A stretch of DNA of 9,330 bases from Fimbriimonadaceae bacterium. Lineage in GTDB: Bacteria > Armatimonadota > Fimbriimonadia > Fimbriimonadales > Fimbriimonadaceae. The number at the start of each line of letters is the position of its first letter. The stretch's first letter is position 1. The stretch covers positions 1-9,330 of the forward strand of contig JANWJY010000097.1 of assembly GCA_025451715.1 (NCBI GenBank), in the 5' to 3' direction. The notes under the pieces are model-generated. The model was not told where the DNA came from. It did no database searches and worked only from the letters and a program-made list of their open reading frames with translations. Made by a program: the position numbers and the translations under genes. Positions 1 to 5,016 of the stretch are shown here, in pieces.

Positions 1-229
1 GTGCCGCGCACGTCTTGTGCGATTTCACGCCGTCCGGGCTCACTCCGAAAACTGTGACGGCCCCGAACCGGGGAAGGGAGTCATTGAACTCCTTGGCCTC
101 TGCGGTTCATCCGCTCGTGTTGTCTTTCGGATAGCAGAACACGACATATCGCGAACCCAGGAGCGATGCGCGCGTCCAGACACGTTCGTCCTGGTCGGAG
201 AGTTCGAAGGGAGGAATCTCTGTCGCCAT
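1..229 (-). CDS. Candidate selenocysteine-containing peroxiredoxin (PrxQ/BCP type), 3' end off the window
   Basis: A thiol-type peroxidase of the PrxQ/BCP family would reduce hydroperoxides, probably in the cytoplasm, since no signal peptide is visible. Reading from ATG at 229 gives 76 codons to the left edge, with one in-frame TGA at 109..107 (codon 41). The TGA falls exactly where the family has its peroxidatic Cys: YPKDNTSG-TGA-TAEAKEF matches the family pattern YPK..TPGCT.EA..F, and gives PxxxTxxU with P34, T38 and U41. Family-like sequence continues after the TGA (GAVTVFGVSPDGVKSH), so both sides are under protein constraint. The usual resolving Cys five residues on is Lys46, but Cys74 lies in the helix where some PrxQ enzymes carry theirs. 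GGAG lies 5 nt before the ATG. The gene starts 2 nt after the CBS gene stop, so they are probably co-transcribed. Neighbours use TGA as a normal stop, so code reassignment is unlikely. Alternatives are a TGC-to-TGA sequencing error or a recent nonsense mutation. Confidence 0.8.
65..109 (-). promoter_or_regulatory. Candidate bacterial SECIS hairpin starting at the in-frame UGA
   Basis: Bacterial selenocysteine insertion needs a stem-loop just downstream of UGA that binds SelB. Here the RNA can fold from the UGA onward. The lower stem is GAACCG (108..103, using the GA of the UGA) with CGGUUC (70..65), 6 bp. The upper stem is 94..88 with 81..74, 7 bp with one bulged C at 76, closing a 6-nt loop UCAAUG (87..82). 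The loop starts 19 nt after the UGA, within the usual spacing. Two cautions apply. The loop has G only at its last position, whereas bacterial SECIS loops usually have one near the start. The lower arm can also form a competing GC hairpin (73..61). The folding was done by eye. Confidence 0.5.
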
Positions 230-231
230 AA

Positions 232-642
232 CTACTCCGGAGTCGAGGCGCCCTGCGCCGCATCGACGAGCATCGCCTGCATCAGATCAACGCGCAGCAC
301 GATGCCGCTGAGCCGTTGAGACTCCACGACAGGCAGGATCGTGAGCCCTGAATTCAACATGAGGTGCAGCGCGTCGCTCACTTCCATGTCCGGTCCCGCG
401 GTGGTCGGGTCTGACGAACCAAAGAGGTAAGCCGGCTCTGCTGAAAGCGAAGTGAGGTTGCCGCGCTGCTGCACGGCCTGGCACACGTCTCCCTCGGTCA
501 GCACGGCGATTGGTAGGTGGTCGTCGTCGACCACGACGAGGGCAGGGAACTGGTAGACGTCCATCTTGTCGACGGCGTCGCGGAGCGTGCTCTTGCGGTT
601 GAGCGACGGGATATGAGCGTGCACGACCTCACGAAGGGTCAT
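232..642 (-). CDS. Tandem CBS-domain protein
   Basis: This 136-residue protein consists almost entirely of two CBS motifs, at about residues 1-62 and 69-125. The first repeat reads IPSLNRKSTLRDAVDKM followed by FPALVVVDDD and IAVLTEGDV; the second reads MEVSDALHLMLNSG, LTILPVVES and LSGIVLRVDL. Paired CBS motifs form a Bateman module that binds adenosine nucleotides and senses energy state. No catalytic domain is attached, so it probably acts on a partner. A -10-like TACAAT (655..650) lies 7 nt before the ATG with no clear Shine-Dalgarno, so the mRNA may be leaderless. Its 3' end supplies the GGAG ribosome site for the peroxiredoxin gene that starts 2 nt after its stop. The tight spacing suggests the two are made together; a functional link to peroxide or redox stress is inference. 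Confidence 0.85.
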   Translation of the reverse strand: MTLREVVHAHIPSLNRKSTLRDAVDKMDVYQFPALVVVDDDHLPIAVLTEGDVCQAVQQRGNLTSLSAEPAYLFGSSDPTTAGPDMEVSDALHLMLNSGLTILPVVESQRLSGIVLRVDLMQAMLVDAAQGASTPE

Positions 643-666
643 GCGACCGATTGTATCCGTTCGAAC

Positions 667-1128
667 CTACCAATAGGGGGGAAGCGTGACGCTGTCCTTG
701 TTCCGCTGGTCCGAAGTGACCCAGTTGAACTCGACCGACTCCCACTTTCCGTTCACCCTTTCGAGGTTGATCGCCATCACCGAGCGCTCGTCCCCGCCCC
801 AATAGCTGACCTCTTTGCTGACCGCGATCACGCGAGCCTTGTCGTCCTTGCACTTGAGCACTTTGAAGAACTGCAGCCTGCCCGCTTTGGTGGCCTCGCC
901 GGCCGTCTCCTCGACCACGGCAGCCATGGGCTTGCCGTACATGTACGTCATGGCCTCGACGTAGCCGTACGGGGCGAAGAGCGTGAGAAGATAGAGCACT
1001 GCGAGCACCCTCCAAGAGAGCACGTCGTCGTGCTTTTTGATGGGTCGGAACAGCGAGTACAGCAGGGTGAGCACCACCGCCACCGCAAACGCCGCGATCC
1101 CATACCCGAGGAAGCCCAGCATGTCCAT
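667..1128 (-). CDS. Hypothetical membrane-anchored protein, two TM segments
   Basis: I do not recognise this 153-residue protein. It starts with a hydrophobic helix (about residues 4-27, FLGYGIAAFAVAVVLTLLY), a basic-acidic linker (RPIKKHDD), then a second hydrophobic helix (about 38-57). The remaining hundred residues form a soluble mixed alpha/beta tail rich in charged and aromatic residues (for example VSYWGGDERSVMAINLERV). The likely topology is a small inner-membrane protein with its C-terminal domain on one face. Two starts are possible. ATG at 1128 has no Shine-Dalgarno. ATG at 1122 (Met3) lies 6 nt after TGTACT, matching the leaderless spacing of other genes here, so the true start may be Met3. 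The CBS gene follows 24 nt after its stop on the same strand. Confidence 0.7.
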   Translation of the reverse strand: MDMLGFLGYGIAAFAVAVVLTLLYSLFRPIKKHDDVLSWRVLAVLYLLTLFAPYGYVEAMTYMYGKPMAAVVEETAGEATKAGRLQFFKVLKCKDDKARVIAVSKEVSYWGGDERSVMAINLERVNGKWESVEFNWVTSDQRNKDSVTLPPYW

Positions 1129-1287
1129 AGTACAGGTGTTTTTCCATGTCCGGGCCCCGCACTAGCGCGGGTTACCCCCGTACAAATGCCTTACCGGTAG
1201 ATTTCTGCGCCCAGTCGAGTGCCAAGTGAATGGCACCCTAACGTGAGGATGGGCCCCTCCGCCACCGAGAATTACCAGTAGACCGCC
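1129..1287. other. Intergenic region between divergent genes, with two small hairpins
   Basis: There are no credible genes in these 159 bases; frames on both strands are broken or lack protein-like composition. Two short perfect inverted repeats are visible: CCCGC (1156-1160) with GCGGG (1167-1171), and GTGCCA (1219-1224) with TGGCAC (1231-1236, 6-nt loop). They could be operators or RNA hairpins in the leader of the plus-strand zinc-ribbon gene. TGTACT (1134..1129, minus strand) is a possible -10 for the leftward gene. I see no convincing -10 for the rightward gene. Confidence 0.4.
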
Positions 1288-1602
1288 ATGCTTCACAGCA
1301 AAGACTTTCTGTCCCAAGCCTACATCGTCCACGGTCGCCTCGCCGTGGACGAGTTCAAGCTCTGCCCTCTGTGCCGTGCGGTCAACATCCTGGAGAACGA
1401 GACGTGCTTTTGCTGCAACTGGGAGGGACGGTTTGACCGCGATCCCGAACACATCGAGACCGCGCTCTATGAGATGGTCTACCGCTGCCCGGAGCTACTC
1501 GCGATCCTGATCGAGGACGAGCCTAACCAGGAATCGGGGTTCTTCGAGCGGGTGTGGTCGTTCTTCTCCCGTTGGCGTCGAGACGTCGACATTCGGGCTT
1601 AG
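1288..1602 (+). CDS. Small Cys-rich (zinc-ribbon-like) protein
   Basis: This 104-residue hypothetical protein carries one likely zinc knuckle: CPLC (Cys26, Cys29) and C-F-C-C (Cys40, Cys42, Cys43), spaced 10 residues apart. The rest is acidic and helical (DPEHIETALYEMVYRC...), ending in an aromatic-basic segment (FFERVWSFFSRWRRD) that could be an amphipathic helix or a peripheral membrane or nucleic-acid contact. An in-frame TAG lies 6 nt before the ATG, so the start cannot be further upstream. No Shine-Dalgarno is evident. Its TAG stop overlaps the TAA stop of the convergent zinc-ribbon gene. The function is unknown. Confidence 0.7.
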   Translation: MLHSKDFLSQAYIVHGRLAVDEFKLCPLCRAVNILENETCFCCNWEGRFDRDPEHIETALYEMVYRCPELLAILIEDEPNQESGFFERVWSFFSRWRRDVDIRA

Positions 1603-1802
1603 TTTCTAAAGGGGCGCCGCTCGTGGAGCCTCACTGGAGTCGGGTGGATGAGCTGGACGTGCCGGCAGTTCTTGCACACGAACGCGAGCATCACTTCTAC
1701 CGACAAGAGCGGCACGTTAGACCAAATGTCCCTGGGGTATCGGATCTCCTCGACTGAGACCTTGTTCCTGCGGCAAAGGGGACAAACGAGCGCGCGGCCC
1801 AT
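1599..1802 (-). CDS. Small CxxC-CxxC zinc-ribbon protein
   Basis: This 67-residue protein has two CxxC knuckles, CPLC (Cys7-Cys10) and CKNC (Cys43-Cys46), separated by 32 residues: a classic four-Cys zinc ribbon. The beta-rich middle (VMLAFVCKNCRHVQLIH) fits the second knuckle of such folds. The partner or substrate cannot be told from sequence. TATACT (1814..1809) lies exactly 6 nt before the ATG and TTCAAA (1836..1831) lies 16 bp further upstream, giving a good promoter for a leaderless mRNA. The gene is divergent from the MgtC-family gene across 54 bp and convergent with the other Cys-rich gene, with overlapping stops. Confidence 0.7.
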   Translation of the reverse strand: MGRALVCPLCRRNKVSVEEIRYPRDIWSNVPLLSVEVMLAFVCKNCRHVQLIHPTPVRLHERRPFRN

Positions 1803-1808
1803 GACCCC

Positions 1809-1836
1809 AGTATAGCGGCGGTTTTCCCGTTTTGAA
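1809..1836 (-). promoter_or_regulatory. Promoter of the 67-residue zinc-ribbon gene (leaderless)
   Basis: The minus strand has TTCAAA (1836..1831), a 16-bp spacer and TATACT (1814..1809), close to sigma-70-type consensus. The ATG at 1802 follows 6 nt after the -10, so transcription would begin at or next to the start codon. A perfect 12-bp palindrome GTCCCTAGGGAC (1838-1849) abuts the -35 on the side of the divergent MgtC-family gene and could be an operator for either gene. Confidence 0.55.
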
Positions 1837-1856
1837 CGTCCCTAGGGACGGGACGG

Positions 1857-2522
1857 ATGGAAGAGTTCAGAGCAATCTTCGACCAGGCGGCGCTCAGCAT
1901 CATGGGCATCGTACTGGCCAAGCTCGGCATCGGCGCGCTGCTCGGCGGAGCGATCGGATACGAGCGCGAGCTCCACGGCCGCCCGGCGGGGATCCGAACG
2001 CACATGCTGCTCGTCATCGGCGTTGTGCTTTTTAGCGAAGTCAGCAAGGGCTTCGGCGGTGGGGACCCAAGCCGCATCGCCGCGCAGATCGTCACCGGAG
2101 TCGGCTTTCTCGGTGCAGGAACAATCCTTCGAATGGGGATGGAGATCAAGGGGCTGACGAGCGCCGCGAGCCTCTGGGCCGCGGCCGCGATTGGCATGGC
2201 CGTCAGCGTCGGCGGCGGTTTCATCCTCGTCGCGGCGGTCGGCACGGTTCTGACGCTGATCACTCTCTCTTATGTGTCCAGGCTCGAGCGCAAGCTCGTC
2301 CCCAACGCTAACCCTTCATCGATCCAAGTCGAGCTCGCCGACCGGGCCCATATGGCGAGCCTCCTTGAAGCGGTCCAAAGTGTGGGAGCAAGGGTCAAGG
2401 GAATGCGCGTGCTCTCCTCCGAGCCGCTACAAGTGCAGATCGACATCGCCGGCGACCACGACAAGTGCATGGAGGCGATCGTCCGCACCGAGGGCGTCAA
2501 CGCCTCAAGCTGGATGGATTAG
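1857..2522 (+). CDS. MgtC/SapB family membrane protein
   Basis: This 221-residue inner-membrane protein matches the MgtC/SapB family. Its signature is IGYERELHGRPAGIRTH (about residues 33-49), followed by hydrophobic helices at about 50-60, 77-90 (IVTGVGFLGAGTI), 100-117 (LTSAASLWAAAAIGMAVS) and 120-138. After about residue 150 comes a soluble, ACT-like C-terminal domain (SIQVELADRAHMASLLEAV ... VQIDIAG). Family members are linked to magnesium limitation, membrane potential and, in some pathogens, F-ATPase inhibition or survival in macrophages; in free-living bacteria the role is less clear. A G-rich stretch just before the ATG (GGGACGGGACGG) may serve as the ribosome site, and the palindrome at 1838-1849 lies just upstream. 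The length is typical of the family. Confidence 0.9.
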   Translation: MEEFRAIFDQAALSIMGIVLAKLGIGALLGGAIGYERELHGRPAGIRTHMLLVIGVVLFSEVSKGFGGGDPSRIAAQIVTGVGFLGAGTILRMGMEIKGLTSAASLWAAAAIGMAVSVGGGFILVAAVGTVLTLITLSYVSRLERKLVPNANPSSIQVELADRAHMASLLEAVQSVGARVKGMRVLSSEPLQVQIDIAGDHDKCMEAIVRTEGVNASSWMD

Positions 2523-2533
2523 CCGTTGAACAA

Positions 2534-2623
2534 GGGAGGGTGCCGCTCCTGCCGCACCGCGCCCGCCAGAGGCCTTATGATTAGGATTACGAAACTGCGG
2601 TGCGGCAGGAGCGGCACCCTCCC
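2534..2623. repeat. Perfect 27-bp inverted repeat with 36-nt spacer
   Basis: The arms 2534-2560 and 2597-2623 are exact reverse complements (27/27), beginning GGGAGGGTGCC and ending GCCGCACCGC. They lie between the MgtC-family stop and the glyA promoter. The stem is too long for a typical intrinsic terminator and no U-tract follows it. It resembles a small dispersed palindromic element or MITE-like repeat. No target-site duplication is obvious at the outer ends. It could still stop transcription from upstream or protect a 3' end. Confidence 0.8.
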
Positions 2624-2645
2624 CACTTTGCTGATCTTCTTCACG

Positions 2646-2657
2646 TAAACTAACCCC
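2646..2657 (+). promoter_or_regulatory. Candidate -10 for a leaderless glyA transcript
   Basis: TAAACT (2646-2651) is followed by AACCCC and then the glyA ATG at 2658. There is no Shine-Dalgarno in the six bases before the ATG, so a leaderless mRNA fits better than ribosome-site initiation. No good -35 was found. The same AAACT-N2-CCCC-start layout precedes the DinB gene at 7746-7757. Confidence 0.45.
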
Positions 2658-3932
2658 ATGCCCACGGCTAACCCGGTCAAGTCGCAGCACCGACGATCGC
2701 TCAAAGAGACCGACCCTTCGATCTACGAAATCATCCAAAGGGAAGAGCGAAGACAGGAGCACAACCTCGAACTGATCGCCAGCGAGAACATCGCCAGCAC
2801 AGCGGTGAGAGAGGCCTTGGCCTGCGTGATGACCGACAAATTCGCCGAGGGCTACCCAGGGAAGAGGTACTACGGCGGGTGCGAGCACGTGGACGAGGCT
2901 GAACAGCTCGCAATCGACCGCGTCAACCAGCTCTTCGGCAGCAAGTTTGCGAACGTCCAGCCGCACAGCGGCGCACAGGCGAACATGGCCGTGTACCACG
3001 CGTTCATGAAGCCAGGCGACACTCTCATGGGCCTCGCGCTTAGCGACGGCGGGCACCTCACACACGGCTCGCCCGTCGCGTTCAGCGGGCAGATGTACAA
3101 CATCGTCTCGTACGGTCTGAAGGCAGACGAGACCATCGACTACGACGACCTGCGAAAGAAAGCACAAGAGAGCAAACCCAAGATCATCGTCTCCGGCGCG
3201 TCCGCCTACTCAAGGGAGTTCGACTTCAAGTTCTTCACGAAAACAGCGGAAGAGGTCGGCGCGATCCACATGTGCGACATGGCGCACTACGCGGGCCTGA
3301 TCGCGGGCGGCGTGTACCCGAACCCCGTCGGCACCGCGCACATCACCACCTCGACCACACACAAAAGCCTAAGAGGACCAAGAGGCGGCATCATCCTCTA
3401 CGACAACGAGGAATACGACAAGCCACTGCGCATGTCCGTGTTCCCCGGCCTGCAGGGCGGGCCGCTGATGCACGTCATCGCCGCGAAGGCCGTAGCGTTT
3501 GGGCTCTGCCTACAACCGGACTGGAAGCAGTACGCGCAGCAGGTGAAGAAGAACGCCCAGGCGTTGGCAGCGGCGCTGACGCAAGAGGGCTTTCGCATCG
3601 TGAGCGGCGGAACCGACTCGCACCTCATGCTCGTGGACGTGCGCCCGTTCGGCATCAACGGCAAGGTCGCGCAGGCCGCGCTGGAGCGGGCGAACATCAC
3701 GACCAACAAGAACACGATCCCCAACGACCCGGAAAAGCCGTTCGTCACATCCGGTGTGCGCCTCGGCACCCCCGCCGTCACCACGCGCGGGATGAAGGAG
3801 CCGGAGATGCAAGAGATCGCCGCGCAGATCGCCACCGTCCTCCGCGCACCCGACGACGACTCAGTCACTTCTGCAGTGAAGGAAGACGTCACTGCTCTTT
3901 GCTCGCGCTTCTCGATCCACGACGTTTCGTGA
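2658..3932 (+). CDS. glyA: Serine hydroxymethyltransferase
   Basis: This PLP enzyme interconverts serine and glycine with tetrahydrofolate, supplying one-carbon units; it is cytosolic and usually a dimer or tetramer. The 424-residue product is full length. Recognisable motifs run in order: ELIASEN (about 38-44), YPGKRYYGGCEHVDE (66-80), NVQPHSGAQANMAVY (99-113), DGGHLTHG (130-137), CDMAHYAGLIAGG (206-218) with Asp207 and His210 at the cofactor, and the Schiff-base Lys236 in TTHKSLRGPRGG. The C-terminal FVTSGVRLGTPAVTTRGM folate and substrate region is intact. The gene stands alone, with a candidate leaderless promoter. It ends in RFSIHDVS, and the nucleotides of this tail occur again beyond the DUF559 cassette at 4537-4556, so the 3' end has been rearranged. 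Confidence 0.97.
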   Translation: MPTANPVKSQHRRSLKETDPSIYEIIQREERRQEHNLELIASENIASTAVREALACVMTDKFAEGYPGKRYYGGCEHVDEAEQLAIDRVNQLFGSKFANVQPHSGAQANMAVYHAFMKPGDTLMGLALSDGGHLTHGSPVAFSGQMYNIVSYGLKADETIDYDDLRKKAQESKPKIIVSGASAYSREFDFKFFTKTAEEVGAIHMCDMAHYAGLIAGGVYPNPVGTAHITTSTTHKSLRGPRGGIILYDNEEYDKPLRMSVFPGLQGGPLMHVIAAKAVAFGLCLQPDWKQYAQQVKKNAQALAAALTQEGFRIVSGGTDSHLMLVDVRPFGINGKVAQAALERANITTNKNTIPNDPEKPFVTSGVRLGTPAVTTRGMKEPEMQEIAAQIATVLRAPDDDSVTSAVKEDVTALCSRFSIHDVS

Positions 3933-3942
3933 GGGTCGCACG

Positions 3943-3972
3943 CCTAACCCTCCCCCAAGGGGGAGGGTTAGG
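3943..3972. repeat. Left palindrome of the DUF559 cassette, possible glyA terminator
   Basis: A perfect 14-bp stem (3943-3956 with 3959-3972) with an AA loop lies 11 nt after the glyA stop. It is strong enough to terminate transcription, but a purine-rich GAGAGGG run follows instead of a U-tract, so it is not a standard intrinsic terminator. It overlaps the left inverted repeat of the cassette. Confidence 0.7.
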
Positions 3973-4002
3973 GAGAGGGTGCTAACAATAAGAGTCCCAT
4001 CC

Positions 4003-4386
4003 TCATCTCCCATGTGGGTCAGGAAACGGGTCCCGCCCTGTCCGATCGATACAGATCAAGAGAACGTTCTTGGCAACGAGACCCGGATCAGAAAAGCACT
4101 CCCGCGAAGTGAACCGCAACGTCGTAATACCTAACTCCAAAAATGCCGCGTCGCGCTGTGAATCCTTCAAAGCATCGTGCTGCTCGCCGTCCACCTCGAC
4201 ACACAACAACGCTTCGTAGCAATAGAAGTCGAGCGAGTAGGGGCCGAGCGGAAACTCACGCATGAACTTAAACCCGATGCGATTCGCGCGCAGCTCCTGC
4301 CACAGCTTCCTTTGAGACTCGGACATCTCCTTTCGGAGTTTGCGGACTTTTCTCGTTTGTGCTGGGCTGGGGCGCGGAAGCTCCAT
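4003..4386 (-). CDS. DUF559 family protein (Vsr-like endonuclease fold)
   Basis: This 127-residue protein matches the DUF559 family, whose fold resembles the very-short-patch-repair endonuclease. Seen here are the N-terminal helix ESQRKLWQELRANRIGFKF (about 24-42), the strand pair FPLGPYSLDFYCYEALLCVE, the acidic core ExDGEQH (Asp53 of LDFYC, then VEVDGEQHD), and the C-terminal ITTLRFTSRECFSDP. The acidic residues fit a metal-dependent nuclease site. Activity has not been shown for most family members, so a DNA-nicking role is inference. The gene lies between inverted GC-rich repeats, an arrangement that hints at a small mobile or repeat-associated unit. No clear Shine-Dalgarno precedes the ATG; TAGGAT and GATAAC (around 4400-4413) are weak -10 candidates. 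Confidence 0.85.
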   Translation of the reverse strand: MELPRPSPAQTRKVRKLRKEMSESQRKLWQELRANRIGFKFMREFPLGPYSLDFYCYEALLCVEVDGEQHDALKDSQRDAAFLELGITTLRFTSRECFSDPGLVAKNVLLICIDRTGRDPFPDPHGR

Positions 4387-4430
4387 GGCTATACTTCAGG
4401 TTATCCTATGTGTAAGAGGCTAGTGCAAGC

Positions 4431-4466
4431 GCACCCTCTCCCTAGCCCTCCCCCAAGGGGGAGGGG
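4431..4466. repeat. Right inverted repeat and palindrome of the DUF559 cassette
   Basis: Positions 4431-4454 match the left arm 3959-3982 in inverted orientation (23/24). The inner palindrome CCCTCCCCC (4446-4454), AA, GGGGGAGGG (4457-4465) mirrors the one at the left end. The orphan glyA tail begins within about 10 bases of it. Confidence 0.7.
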
Positions 4467-4473
4467 ATCGGAG

Positions 4474-4560
4474 CGCCACCACGAGGACGACGCCGCGGTC
4501 TCATCGGTCAAGCAGAAAGTCATCGCCCTCTGCGACCGCTTCTCGATCCACGACGTGTAA
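4474..4560 (+). pseudogene. Orphan 3' end of a second glyA copy
   Basis: Reading in frame to the TAA at 4558-4560 gives ERHHEDDAAVSSVKQK followed by VIALCDRFSIHDV. This aligns without gaps to the end of the intact glyA product (DDDSVTSAVKEDVTALC then SRFSIHDVS), with about half the residues identical and the last eight nearly all so. No start codon, ribosome site or upstream glyA sequence is attached, because the inverted repeat of the DUF559 cassette lies immediately before it. The nucleotide divergence is typical of distinct glyA alleles rather than a fresh duplication. A 20-nt stretch (4537-4556) is identical to 3906-3925 in glyA. Confidence 0.8.
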
Positions 4561-4564
4561 GCAA

Positions 4565-4957
4565 ATGCGAAAGCACAAGGCACTATGGATTGTTGGGATT
4601 GTCTTCGCGGTCCTCTTCCTCTCTTGTGGCATTGGACTCAATCGTTACTCAGCAAACCAAGAGAAGTTTGCGGTCGACGCACATGCGCGCGTCCTTCGAG
4701 CCCTAGACAATGTCGACTACGACGCGACAGCTCTGCGCATGCGGAGTCAACTTAGGGATGAGATCGGAGAGGACTATAGGATTGAAAAGCTCGTCTACTA
4801 TGTGAGCCCCTCACCGAATTGCGCGTACATCGATGGCGTCGCCGTCGCCGACGGTCGTCGATACTCCTTTCGGTACTTCTTCATGGGCAAGAAGATTGTG
4901 TTTTCAGGAGGATTTGAGCAAGAGACTGTCGACGCTGCCCCTCCAACGAAGCCGTGA
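4565..4957 (+). CDS. Hypothetical membrane-anchored or secreted small protein
   Basis: I do not recognise this 130-residue protein. It begins with a basic stretch (MRKHK) and a hydrophobic helix (about residues 7-24, WIVGIVFAVLFLSCGIGL). That may be an uncleaved anchor or a lipoprotein signal, but FLSC is a poor lipobox. The remainder is soluble and mixed alpha/beta, with an acidic middle (DYDATALRMRSQLRDEIGED) and strand-like sequence (YSFRYFFMGKKIVFSGGF), so it would probably face the periplasm or outside. It starts 4 nt after the orphan glyA tail, so its original promoter may have lain upstream of the glyA rearrangement. No Shine-Dalgarno is visible. It converges with the SnoaL-like lipoprotein gene. 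Confidence 0.65.
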   Translation: MRKHKALWIVGIVFAVLFLSCGIGLNRYSANQEKFAVDAHARVLRALDNVDYDATALRMRSQLRDEIGEDYRIEKLVYYVSPSPNCAYIDGVAVADGRRYSFRYFFMGKKIVFSGGFEQETVDAAPPTKP

Positions 4958-5016
4958 TCGGTCGGGTGGCCGGAGTGACCGACTGGATCACCCCGCTCCC
5001 GCTCCTACTCCTGCTC

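Larger units (their letters stand above)
3943..4466. mobile_element. Putative DUF559 cassette bounded by inverted GC-rich repeats
   Basis: A unit of about 0.5 kb holds one DUF559-family gene between inverted repeats. The left arm 3959-3982 and the reverse complement of 4431-4454 match at 23 of 24 positions (GGGGGAGGG, T or C, TAGGGAGAGGGTGC). Each arm is itself part of a palindrome (3943-3972 and 4446-4465). The unit sits between the end of glyA and an orphan copy of the glyA 3' end. Mobility is inferred from the repeats, the nuclease gene and the scar; no transposase is present, and the boundaries are approximate. Confidence 0.5.

Noticed and set aside
107..109. UGA as a reassigned sense codon (Trp or Gly) across the genome
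   Set aside because: Several clear genes here end on TGA, and Trp and Gly use their normal codons. Only this one UGA is in frame, at a catalytic Cys site.
517..1200. Long plus-strand open frame opposite the CBS and two-TM genes
   Set aside because: Its product is rich in His, Arg and Val with no domain pattern, and it overlaps two minus-strand genes with protein-like sequence. It is a GC-driven shadow.
3943..4466. CRISPR array
   Set aside because: There are only two repeat copies, in inverted orientation with a gene between them; no regularly spaced direct repeats or cas genes.
4177..4473. Plus-strand frame joining DUF559 antisense sequence to the orphan glyA tail as one gene
   Set aside because: The front part is antisense to the DUF559 gene and crosses the inverted repeat. 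Only the last 28 or so codons resemble glyA.
4958..5016. Intrinsic terminator between convergent genes
   Set aside because: Only a 5-bp GTCGG/CCGAC pair with a long loop is present, with no U-tract on either strand.
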